From NCBI GenBank assembly GCA_948144175.1, contig CANXME010001269.1, forward strand, positions 685,001-749,000: 64,000 nucleotides of DNA, given 5' to 3'. This DNA is from Closterium sp. NIES-65. Its lineage: Eukaryota; Streptophyta; Zygnematophyceae; Desmidiales; Closteriaceae. The position numbers and the translations under genes are program-made. Shown here one piece after another: positions 52,405 to 60,792 of this stretch. The notes beneath the pieces are model-generated. The model had not been told where the DNA came from, did no database searches, and was given only the letters and a program-made list of their open reading frames with translations. The number at the start of each line of letters is the position of its first letter. The stretch's first letter is position 1.

Positions 52405-53060
52405 GGTAGGGCGGCGCGGCTCGGTATAGGTAGGGCGGCGCGGCTCGGTACAGGTAGGGCGGCGCGGCTCGGTATAGGTAGGGCGGCGCGGCTCGGTACA
52501 GGTAGGGCGGCGCGGCTCGGTATAGGTAGGGCGGCGCGGCTCGGGTCGGGCGGCGCGGCTCGGTTCGGGCGGCTCGGGTCGGGCGGCGCGGCTCGGGTCG
52601 GGCGGCTCGGTTTGGGCGGCTCGGTTCCGTTAGGGCCGGGCTGTTCGGTGCGGGCGGCGCGGTCTAGGTGGGGCCGTTCGAGGCGGCTAAGGGGAGCGCG
52701 GGGAGCGGGTAGGGACGGGGCCGACGCGGGCTGTTAGGGGTAGGGACGGGGCCGACGCGGGCCTCTAGGAGTAGGGACGGGGGCCGACGCGGGCCTCTAG
52801 GGGTAGGATCGGGGGCCGACGCGGGCCTCTAGGGGTAGGATTGGGGCCGTCGCTGGCCTCTAGGGGTAGGGACAGGGCCGTCGCGGTCCTCTAGGGGTAA
52901 GGACGGGGCCGTCGCGGGCCTCTAGGGGTAGGGACGGGGCCGTCGCGGGCCTCTAGGGGTAGGCTCGGGGCCGACGCGGGCCTCTAGGGTAGGCGCGGGG
53001 CCGACGCGGGCCTCTAGGGGACGAGCTCGGGGCCGACGCGGGCCGTTAGGGTTAGGCGCG
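52405..53060 (-). repeat. Element J leader tandem arrays
   Basis: A 24-bp unit (GGTAGGGCGGCGCGGCTCGG plus TAYA, about six copies, 52405-52545) and a 30-31-bp unit with GGGGCCGACGCGGGCCTCTA (about eleven copies, 52700-53060). Both lie between PBS and gag. Confidence 0.8.
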
Positions 53061-53168
53061 GGGCTGATTCGGGGCCTCTAGGTGCAACAGCGCGGGGCCT
53101 ACAGGGCCTCTAGAGGCATGAACGTCGAGGCGCCCTAGGGCAGGTAGGCAGATAGGCAGGTAGGTAGT

Positions 53169-53216
53169 GGTGGGCCCTTAGGAAAAACGGTCCTAGGAAG
53201 GACCTGCTCTATACCA
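53169..53216 (-). promoter_or_regulatory. Element J PBS, stem-loop and GGGCCCACC motif
   Basis: PBS variant TGGTATAGAGC next to the 5' LTR. A 6-bp stem GGTCCT / AGGACC (53189-53194 with 53199-53204), and GGGCCCACC on the minus strand of 53169-53177. Confidence 0.75.
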
Positions 53217-53341
53217 TGTTGAACAAGGAATGGAATGACTAAGGATGAAATGAGTACAAATATGGAAACCTAGAAGTGTGTACCCCCTATAGGCTAACCC
53301 ACTGTAGCCTAAACAACTACAACAATATATAATGTTTGACA
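53217..53341 (-). repeat. Element J 5' LTR (125 bp)
   Basis: Near-identical partner of 45943-46066; the gttaa duplication follows on its right. Confidence 0.95.
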
Positions 53342-53375
53342 GTTAATGGTTTCAACATGATACGTACGTGCATAG

Positions 53376-53519
53376 TATTTGGTTTCACATTTAAGGATAT
53401 CATTATTCACTCTTTGAGGCATCCATTTGAACACAGTTTCAGAAAGTTCAAACATGTGCTCCTAAGAGTGCATGGAAAGTCATAGTTGAAATTATATCCC
53501 CAAAATGTGAAACCAAATA
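53376..53519. repeat. MITE-like foldback element (144 bp)
   Basis: TATTTGGTTTCACATTT at the left pairs with AAATGTGAAACCAAATA at the right, and similarity of the arms continues imperfectly inwards (GGATAT; CACTCTT; TTTGAAC). With TA as the duplicated target, the terminal repeat would be TTTGGTTTCACATTT, which would fit a Tc1/mariner-derived MITE. Confidence 0.65.
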
Positions 53520-53650
53520 TAAGGGCGTGTCCCATGAGTTCGTTCGGGGATTTATCGTAATTGTTACGTAAATTCGACAAAGCATCGTAGTGTACACATT
53601 AGACGAAAATAAAACGCAGTGCGTCAGCTGTAATGAATATGAATTCATTA

Positions 53651-53922
53651 CTGTATAGGTTGTTCCTAGCGAGGACAACCCCGAGCACTTCGCGTCAGTT
53701 TCGAGGTTCGGCCTACACTTCGGACCGAACCATCGACGAGTCGCTCCGCACCAATCGCGACACTTCCAACCCATCCACGTCCCGAGGTCCTTGCCTAGCA
53801 CGGTTTCGACCCTATAAATGCTTGCTTCTTTATCATTCTCGACATTCTGTATTCGACATCCTTTTTATAAAGTCTTCCGCGCACTCTTCTTAGTACAACT
53901 CATAACACCTGGTATCAGAGCC
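53651..53922 (+). repeat. Orphan LTR end with primer-binding site
   Basis: CCTATAAATG (53810-53819) looks like a TATA box. About 90 bp later, after ATAACACC, comes TGGTATCAGAGCC (53910-53922), an exact initiator-Met PBS. I infer the 5' end of another retrotransposon family; the left boundary is uncertain and no 3' LTR or coding domain was found before element L. Confidence 0.5.
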
Positions 53923-55066
53923 TAAGTTCCTAGGTTCCCCGTTGTTTAGAGTGTATTACCCCTCGGGGGGGGGGGGGGGGGGGACAGGGAAGGATGCCGT
54001 GGTGACAGGAGCAGCGCAGTAGCCGGCCAGGAGAACGGATAGTTGCTCCTAGCGGCCATGTTTTTACGGGCGCTCCTGCTGCACCGACGGATCCTTGCCC
54101 TCGACGGTCGAGATGGACCGTGGCCTCCCTCCCCCCGGGTGGCGGACAGCTTTTGCTGTCGTCGCAGTTAATGCGTGAGTTAACAGTATTCGTTTCGGCA
54201 TTTTCGGAGTTAATTTGTGTGGCAGCTGACGTCGACAGGATCTCCGTCAGTGCACGTCCGAAGATGTCGGAAGCAAGATCGTCGTGCGAGTTGCGTCGGC
54301 ATGTGGTCGACAACTGCGCGCGACAATTTCGGAATGGATTGCATGCAGCACATGGCGTCGAGCATCTTTGTCACATCGTGCATCAGTCCGTCGGAGGTCT
54401 TCGGCAAGTGACGATCGTGGTCACTGTGCGCGAAGATTTTGGGTAGCAGCACGTGGAAAACGACTGCTGTGCGAGCAGCCAGGCGCATGGTGATTTGCGT
54501 CAGAAAATGCAGCGGCGCGGAGTGACGGCGTGACAACTGCCTGAAGAAAGTGGGGGTCTACCGTCGTTCCAGCCCGGGTATGGCCGGTGTGGCTACAGGA
54601 GGGTGCGTCGTTGGCGTTTTCGGCAGGAGCGGCACAGTGTGGGACGGAAGTTATTTTCAAACCGCCGAAAAGTTCGGAAAAGGCCGCCTACGACTAGATT
54701 CCCCCTGTTTTCGTTAGGGTCACTTCTGCGCCTGTAACAAAGTCGGCCGAAATCTTCGGAGCAAAAGCAGCAACCGACACTGTACTTCAGGCGGCACAGA
54801 TTCCCCCTGATCAAGGGAAGTTGTGTCGCAAACGGGGCAGTACACCGACGAGGACAACGGTTTGCCGCAGCGTCTAGACCCGCGAATTTCGCCAGGTCTA
54901 CCGGCTACAATAAACGGAGTTGCGAAAATTCGGGTTTGGCGAGAGAAACGGATTCCGAGCTTCAGGAGGGGAGAAAACGACCTACTGCGACGACTTTTTG
55001 CTGAGGCTGAGATTTGCGGCTAAGCGACGGTAGCAGAAGGAGCTCCCTACCGGCCAAAGTCTACCA

Positions 55067-55311
55067 TGTCAGAATAATATATAATTCTATATATTGTTTT
55101 GTAACTGCCTGTAGTGTAGACTACTGTAGTTATATAACGTTCTGTTTGGTGGTGCAACTTTCTTCTTTCTTGCCTATTTGTACTGCTTGCTCTATAGTGA
55201 AACCCCTCTTTTTGTTGCAAACTCCCCACTCACCTAAACTCACTTGAACTCAACCGCTCCTACCCAAATTACCATGGCTCCTAAGCCTTCCTACTAAGAA
55301 CTATTTTCTCA
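55067..55311 (+). repeat. Element K 5' LTR (245 bp)
   Basis: TGTCAGAATAATATATAATT to TATTTTCTCA. Only the first bases and scattered blocks resemble the other LTRs. Confidence 0.93.
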
Positions 55312-55367
55312 TGTTATCAGAGTGAGGTTCCTATCCTAGGACCTGACTTTTTTTCCATGGGCCCACC
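55312..55367 (+). promoter_or_regulatory. Element K PBS, stem-loop and GGGCCCACC motif
   Basis: TGTTATCAGAG, then AGGT-T-CCTA (55325-55333) pairing with TAGGACCT (55337-55344) with one bulged T, then GGGCCCACC at 55359-55367. Confidence 0.7.
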
Positions 55368-56425
55368 ACTTATCGCTCCTGCCATGGCGCTCGTCGCGGC
55401 CCCAGCTGTGCCCGTTCAGCCGCTAGTCGTGAAGGTTACGAAGTCGAGCGTGGCGGGCTTAGTGCTGTTCGTCGCGGCTCCAGTCGGCGGCCCCGTCGCC
55501 TGCCCATCGCGCCCTCCTGCAACCTCGTCACGCCCTGTCGCGGCCCCGAGCGTTTGCATCGACGGTCGCTTTGGGGGGAGACGGCTGGTGTGGCGGCCGA
55601 GCTACTTCAGTCGCCGAACGCGCCCCCTGCCCCGCCCTCCCGTCAAACATGCGGCTGCTACCACTGCAGCTGCCACACAAGCGACGGCGAGCTGTGCGCA
55701 GACGCTCGTCGCGGCACCTGTTGCACCCCCCGTTTACTCCCCCCCCCTACCCGAGATCTCACCAACGCCAACCGAGCCCGCTGCCGTGTCTTCCGCTGTG
55801 GACGAAGGTGTGGCGGGGGGGGGGGGGGGGTGGGGGGGGGGGAGGGTGAGGCGCGAGGGTGGTTGACGCCACTCTGTTCGCTGTTGCGCCACACCGCTGC
55901 GCCGCCACACGCCGTCCCTTCTCTCTCCCTGCTACGCGTGCAGCAGTGTGGGGGGGAGGTTTTGGGGTGGCGGGTGTGAGCAAGAAGCTGCCGCCCCTCC
56001 TCTCTCTCTCACTGCCGCACGTGCCGCTGTGGAGGGGGGAGTGAGGGGGCGACGGAAGTCAGCCGGTCATCTGCTGCTGTCGCCCGCTGCTGCCGTGGCA
56101 CCTCCAGCTGCCGCCCCTGCTACCACCTACCTTTTGTTGACTTTGTTTCTGCTACCTACTGCTGGGGCCTGCAGGTGCTGCCGTCGAGCCGCTGCTATCC
56201 TGCTGCATGTTGCAGCCACAGAGCCTGCTCCTCAGGCGACCTGCCGCCCCAACACCTGCTACTGTTTTTACCTTGGTAAAGGGGTTGGTACAGCTGGATC
56301 TGCCATCACTGCACTGGTTGCCACTGCACTTGCCTGTTGCTATGATTTCCGCTGCGGCCTGTCTGGTGTACCCCATTATGGGGGCGTTGACTGCACATTC
56401 TTCCCTACAGGCACTTATGGGGGCG

Positions 56426-56670
56426 TGTCAGAATAATATATAATTCTATATATTGTTTTGTAACTGCCTGTAATGTAGACTACTGTAGTTATATAACGTT
56501 CTGTTTGGTGGTGCACCTTTCTTCTTTCTTGCCTATTTGTACTGCTCGCTCTATAGTGAAACCCCTCTTTTTGTTGCAAACTCCCCACTCACCTAAACTC
56601 ACTCGAACTCAACCGCTCCTACCCAACTTACCATGGCTCCTAAGCCTTCCTACTAAGAACTATTTTCTCA
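56426..56670 (+). repeat. Element K 3' LTR (245 bp)
   Basis: About five substitutions from the 5' copy. Confidence 0.93.
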
Positions 56671-56675
56671 TACCG

Positions 56676-57393
56676 ACGTTTCACATACCTCACGCCAAGA
56701 AGGCCTCGAAGGCAAGGTGTAAGTCCTATAGGCCACTGGATCCAAAGGTGGGGCCCTGTGTTTAGCCCTGTGCTGGTTAGAAAGGCGCGGGTGACGCTGG
56801 TTCGATGGCAGGGCGTACAAGAAAATTTCTGGGAGCGACACTGTTTCGGCCCCGACAAAACCGGACCATCGGCAGTAGTTACCCCGCCGAAAAAGTCGGA
56901 GCTGAAGCAGTTGGTGCAGCTGTCGGAGTTTCTCCTAATTCAACGGTCTACCCGACATGGTGTAGCAGCGAAGAAGGGGCTTTCCGAAGCTGTGGAGTTT
57001 TAAATGCGATAGACGCGGTGGGCAACGAAGCGGCCGGTCCGACTGTTTGATCCGATAAACATGACCCGGCTACGATAGCATTCGCGCCTTCACCGAATGT
57101 CAGAAAAATCGCGGGCAACATGGAGTTAAACCTCATCCGACAAAAGCGGACGCTGGGCAAACGGCGGCAAGCGAAATTGTCGGGGGGTGAAAAAAAAAAT
57201 GGAGGGAAATTTGTGGGTGCTCCAGCAGATCTCCAGAGTGAAAGGTTGAGCCCATACACCAATCCACCGCGAATTTCGAAGTCTATTCGGTAGACCCCCG
57301 AAAGGGTTTGATATTGTTACATGGAGGCGCGGCGAGCGGTGTATCGCCAAGGATACCTGGGATTCGCTAAGTAATTTCGACGGGTACGAAGAC
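56676..57393. other. Gene-free interval continuing the sequence into which K inserted
   Basis: TTCGG / CCGAAA-rich sequence like that left of K, suggesting one unclassified repeat split by K. No gene recognised; ORFs of about 80 codons on both strands have no visible domain. Confidence 0.5.
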
Positions 57394-57398
57394 GGGTG

Positions 57399-57530
57399 TG
57401 TCAGAACATTATAGCTTACTTATTTGTGTAGGCTATAGTGGGGTATCCCATAGGGGGTACAACCCAGATAGGGTTTGCTATATTTACTCACTTCATTCAT
57501 ATTGATTTCATTCTCGTTCTCTCTTTCACA
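57399..57530 (+). repeat. Element L 5' LTR (132 bp)
   Basis: TGTCAGAACATTATAGC to CTCTTTCACA, nearly the same as element C's LTR over its first half. Confidence 0.94.
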
Positions 57531-57598
57531 TGGTATCAGAGCAGGTCCCCTCCTAGGGGCTGTTTCTTGGGCCCACCGAAGCGCGCCCCGAGGCGCGC
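57531..57598 (+). promoter_or_regulatory. Element L PBS, stem-loop, GGGCCCACC and single leader hairpin
   Basis: TGGTATCAGAGC; CCCCT / AGGGG (57547-57551 with 57555-57559); GGGCCCACC (57569-57577); then a perfect 7-bp hairpin GCGCGCC-CCGA-GGCGCGC (57581-57598), the single-copy counterpart of the tripled hairpins in E, F and H. Confidence 0.75.
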
Positions 57599-58315
57599 GT
57601 TTTTTTTAGCGACCCGTCGTGTCGCCCCCCCCCCTAGCGGCCCGTCGCGCCGCCTTTCGATCGCGGCCCTGCCGCCCTACTCTTGCGGCCCCGCCGCCCT
57701 ACCCTTCGACGGCGCCGCCGCCCTACGTCGCGGCCCCGCCGCCCTACTTCCACGGCCCCGCCGCCCTACGTCGCGGCCCTGCCGCCCTACCCTACGTCGC
57801 GGCCCCCGCCGCCCTACCCTTCGACGGCGCCGCCGCCCTACGTCGCGGCCCTGCCGCCCTACCCTACGTCGCGGCCCCCGCCGCCCTACCCTCGACGGCG
57901 CCGCCGCCCTACGTCACGGCCCCGCCACCGTAACCTACCCTGCGGCCCACCGGCCGCCCGCCCATCGGGTCGCCCAGCCGCTTCGCCGCCGAGCCGCCCT
58001 GCAGCCGACCGCCGAGCCGCCGAGCCGCCCAGCAGCCGAGCCGCCGAGCCGCCCAGCAGCCGAGCCGCCGAGCCGCCAAGCAGCCGAGCTGCCAAGCCGT
58101 CGAGCCGCCCAGCACCCGAGCCGCCGAGCCGCCGAGCAGCCGAGCAGCCGAGCCGCCGAGCCGCCCAGCAGCCGAGCCGCCCCGCAGCCGAGCCGCCGGC
58201 CGCTGCGCTGCCCTACTTCCATACCGCCCATTCTGCCCAGTCTGGTGAGCACATACCCTTCTTTTTCACTCCGCTGCCCTCGCCCTACTGCTTGCCCTAC
58301 TAGGCGTCTGTCGTC
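57599..58315 (+). other. Element L GC-rich leader
   Basis: Tandem CGGCCCCGCCGCCCTACG-type units (57660-57930) and GAGCCGCCGAGCCGCCCAGC-type units (57990-58200). Open frames are products of the composition. Confidence 0.7.
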
Positions 58316-58813
58316 ATGGCTACCCCCAGTGTCCTCGCTTTTGACGCTGAGGGTCGGGCCATTGACTTCGAGATCTGGGTAGATGACCTACAGCTGTTCT
58401 TACAGTGCGACAGGGCAGACGGCCTCTCTCTCTTTGACCTTACCTCTAGCGCCTACCCTGCCCCTGCTGCTGATGCTGACCCTACTGTTCGCTCCCAGTG
58501 GGCTACGCGCAATACTGCTGCACGTCTTGCTGTGCGTCGCCACCTCCCTACCTCTGAGCGTGCGCACTTTAGTCAGTACAAGAGTGCTCAGGCCTTGTAC
58601 GATGCTGTAGTTGCGCGCTACTCCTCCCCTGCCACTGCTGCACTGAGCCGCCTCATGCTACCCTTCCTCTTCCCTGACCTTGCCGCCTTTCCCACAGTCG
58701 CTGACCTCATTACGCATCTCCGCACTAGTGACACCCGCTACCGCGCTGCGCTTCCTGCTGACTTCTGCGCCAAGAACCCCCCCCCCCCATGTACATCACT
58801 CTCTACTTTCTAG
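58316..58813 (+). pseudogene. Element L gag N-terminal segment
   Basis: ATG 58316, MATPSVLAFDAEGRAIDFEIWVDDLQ, through HLPTSERAHFSQYKSAQ and DLITHLRTSDTRYRA. The frame shifts at a C run (about 58776-58788) in the NPPP position, after which the true reading continues from 58789. Confidence 0.88.
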
Positions 58814-60792
58814 TCACCCGCCTCCCCGACTCCCTTCGTGTAGTCCGGGACCACCTCCTTGCAGTCTGTCCCACCACTCTCACAGTCGACGGCCTAGAGA
58901 AGGCCCTCCTAGCGGCGGAGAAGAGCATCATCGCAGTAGGAGCCTCTCGAGGTGACCCCCGCACCCCCATCTTTGAGGGGTGTTCTCCTTCACCTCTCTT
59001 GCCCTCTGACGCCTCTGCCGCTGCGGCCGACCTCGTTGGTCTTGAGTCGGTCGGTGCGGCATCCGCCCCTAGCGGGAGACGTCACCCTGGCAAGTGCAAG
59101 GGGGGCAAGGGAGCGGGTGGGGCTAGCGGGGGCAGTGGCGGTGGAGGTGGAGGCGGCGGCGGGAGTGGGGGTGGCGGTGGAGGAGGTGGAGGGGGTGGGG
59201 GTACTAGTGGCAGCAGTGGTGGCGGAGGTAGCGTCAGCGGCGGCAGTACTGGCGGGGGTGGCGGAGGTGGCGGAGGTGGAGGAGGTGGAGGAGGAGGTGG
59301 TGGAGGTGGTCGGAGTGGCACTTCACAGCGGAGCGGCACTGGGGGTGGTCAGCGCCAGCAGCAGCAGCGTTCTCGCGACGTCCCCACCCCTCAGCAGCTC
59401 CGTGAGTGGTACACGCAGCGTCAGCGTGGTGGGGGACTTGGTCCCTGCACCTACGTCCTTCGCACCGGCGACCGCGCGGGTGAGCAGTGTGGGGGTGCCC
59501 ACCCCACCCAGCGCTGTTTTGGCCGCCTGACGGACGCTTGGCGTCAGCAGTTTCCGGAGGCCACGGAGATCCCCCGCTGGGGAGAGTTGTCTAGGGCTGG
59601 TGTGGCTATCTTTGATCTTGACTTTGATGCTATCCTTGCTGCCATGTATGCTGTGACTATTAGTGATGAGGGTGATTGTTACCGGTGCTTTCAGCCCGAC
59701 CCGGGCATAGAGACCGCTGCTCTAGGTACTGGTGAGGCTGCTGCCCTAGGTGCTTGCGATGCTGCTGCTCTAGGTGCTGGTGTGTCTGCGTCCTCAGGTA
59801 CTGGTGAGTCTGCGCTCTCAGGTACTGAGTCGGCTTCGGCCTCCCACTCCTTCACTCTTGACTCTGGGGCGTCTCGCTCCTTCTTTCGGGATCGCACCAC
59901 ACTCACGCCGCTTAGTCGGCCGGTTGCGGTTTCCCTGGCTGACCCCTCCGGGGGTCCTGTCCTGTCTCGCTTCTCCACTCTCCTCCCGTGTCCGGCGGCT
60001 CCCTCAAGCACCCTGTCTGGTCTCTACCTCCCCTCGTTCTCTACGAACCTGGTGAGTGGTGCTGACCTACAGGATGCGGGAGTCCACCAGTTCACCCCTG
60101 CTCGTCAGCGGGTGACGCACTGCATAGAGGCTAGCACAGGTCGACACCTGGCTACGTTTACCCGCCAGCCAGGGTCGAGCCTGTACACACTGACCACTGC
60201 GTCTTCCCCAGTTACTGAGTCTGGTCGAGTCCCTGCATCGGGTCAGGTGTTTGCTGCGGCGTCTAGGTCTGGTCCTGAGTCTGCCCCCTGTTCGTGTCGT
60301 CTCCTGTCTCACGAGACTCTTCTCCGGCACCACCGCCTTGGTCACCCCTCTCTGCTTTGGCTCAGAGGCATGGCCTCCCGTCTTCTTGTGTCTGGTCTCC
60401 CCCGGTCCCTCCCTCCCCTTCCTCAGGGCCCTGGCTCTACCTGTGTCCCCTGTGTTGAGGGGCGCCAGCGTGCTGCCCCTCACTCCTCCCAGTTTCCTCC
60501 AACTGAGGCCCCGTTGCAGACGCTTCACATGGACGTGTGGGGCCCCGCCCGCGTCCGTGGACAGGGTCACGAGCGCTACTTCCTGTTGCTTGTTGACGAC
60601 TACTCGCGTTACACCACAGTCTTCCCCTTGCGCAGCAAGGGTGATGTCACTGAGGTGCTGATCGACTGGATCCGCGCACCTCGTCTCCAGCCCAGGCAGA
60701 GCTTTGGCTCGGACTTTCCTGTTCTGCGTCTGCACTCGGACAGAGGCGGAGAGTTCTCCTCTGGCCTTCTGCGAGCCTACTGTCGTGCGTGA
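58789..60792 (+). CDS. Element L gag C-part, protease and integrase (open segment)
   Basis: 667 residues from MYITLYFLVTRLPDSL: end of gag, Gly-rich tract (59095-59325), finger C-X13-C-X3-H-X4-C (about 59446-59518), protease DSGASRSFF (about 59860), GAG-pre-integrase, integrase core with MDVWGP (about 60530) and HSDRGGEF (about 60735). It ends at TGA 60790-60792, where relatives have Arg (CGA to TGA). The third integrase catalytic residue, in NGIAERRIG, lies just downstream. The first Met is internal; the true start is 58316 before the frameshift. Confidence 0.88.
   Translation: MYITLYFLVTRLPDSLRVVRDHLLAVCPTTLTVDGLEKALLAAEKSIIAVGASRGDPRTPIFEGCSPSPLLPSDASAAAADLVGLESVGAASAPSGRRHPGKCKGGKGAGGASGGSGGGGGGGGGSGGGGGGGGGGGGTSGSSGGGGSVSGGSTGGGGGGGGGGGGGGGGGGGGRSGTSQRSGTGGGQRQQQQRSRDVPTPQQLREWYTQRQRGGGLGPCTYVLRTGDRAGEQCGGAHPTQRCFGRLTDAWRQQFPEATEIPRWGELSRAGVAIFDLDFDAILAAMYAVTISDEGDCYRCFQPDPGIETAALGTGEAAALGACDAAALGAGVSASSGTGESALSGTESASASHSFTLDSGASRSFFRDRTTLTPLSRPVAVSLADPSGGPVLSRFSTLLPCPAAPSSTLSGLYLPSFSTNLVSGADLQDAGVHQFTPARQRVTHCIEASTGRHLATFTRQPGSSLYTLTTASSPVTESGRVPASGQVFAAASRSGPESAPCSCRLLSHETLLRHHRLGHPSLLWLRGMASRLLVSGLPRSLPPLPQGPGSTCVPCVEGRQRAAPHSSQFPPTEAPLQTLHMDVWGPARVRGQGHERYFLLLVDDYSRYTTVFPLRSKGDVTEVLIDWIRAPRLQPRQSFGSDFPVLRLHSDRGGEFSSGLLRAYCRA

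Larger units (their letters stand above)
45943..53341 (-). mobile_element. Element J: very young mosaic short-LTR Ty1/copia element
   Basis: A complete 7,399-bp element with LTRs of 124 and 125 bp that differ by a single indel, flanked by a perfect duplication gttaa (45938-45942 and 53342-53346). LTR, gag, protease and integrase are of element G type; RT, RNase H and 3' UTR are of element C type. Three long ORFs cover nearly all of gag-pol. Confidence 0.96.
53347..55061. other. Gene-free interval with MITE-like and orphan LTR fragments
   Basis: Contains a foldback repeat (53376-53519), an apparent LTR end with PBS (about 53651-53922), a 19-G run (53965-53983) and about 1.1 kb of sequence rich in TTCGG / CCGAAA words. 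Several ORFs of about 100 codons exist on both strands, but none resembles a known protein. Confidence 0.55.
55067..56670 (+). mobile_element. Element K: non-autonomous LTR element with 245-bp LTRs
   Basis: 1,604 bp; LTRs of 245 bp differ at about five positions (2 percent). Flanks are tacca (55062-55066) and taccg (56671-56675), a 4-of-5 match. PBS variant TGTTATCAGAG, bulged stem-loop and GGGCCCACC (55359-55367) as in the autonomous elements, and the PPT variant TTATGGGGGCG (56415-56425). The 1.1-kb interior is GC-rich, with an open frame (55357-55866) that matches no domain I know. No gag-pol. Confidence 0.9.

Noticed and set aside
54120..54536. Overlapping 108-codon ORFs on both strands near 54.2 kb
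   Set aside because: Mutually overlapping, no domain, inside a probable unclassified repeat.
55357..55866. 169-codon ORF in element K as a gag gene
   Set aside because: Composition is Ala/Pro/Val-rich without gag, finger or protease motifs, and overlapping frames are equally open; treated as non-coding interior.
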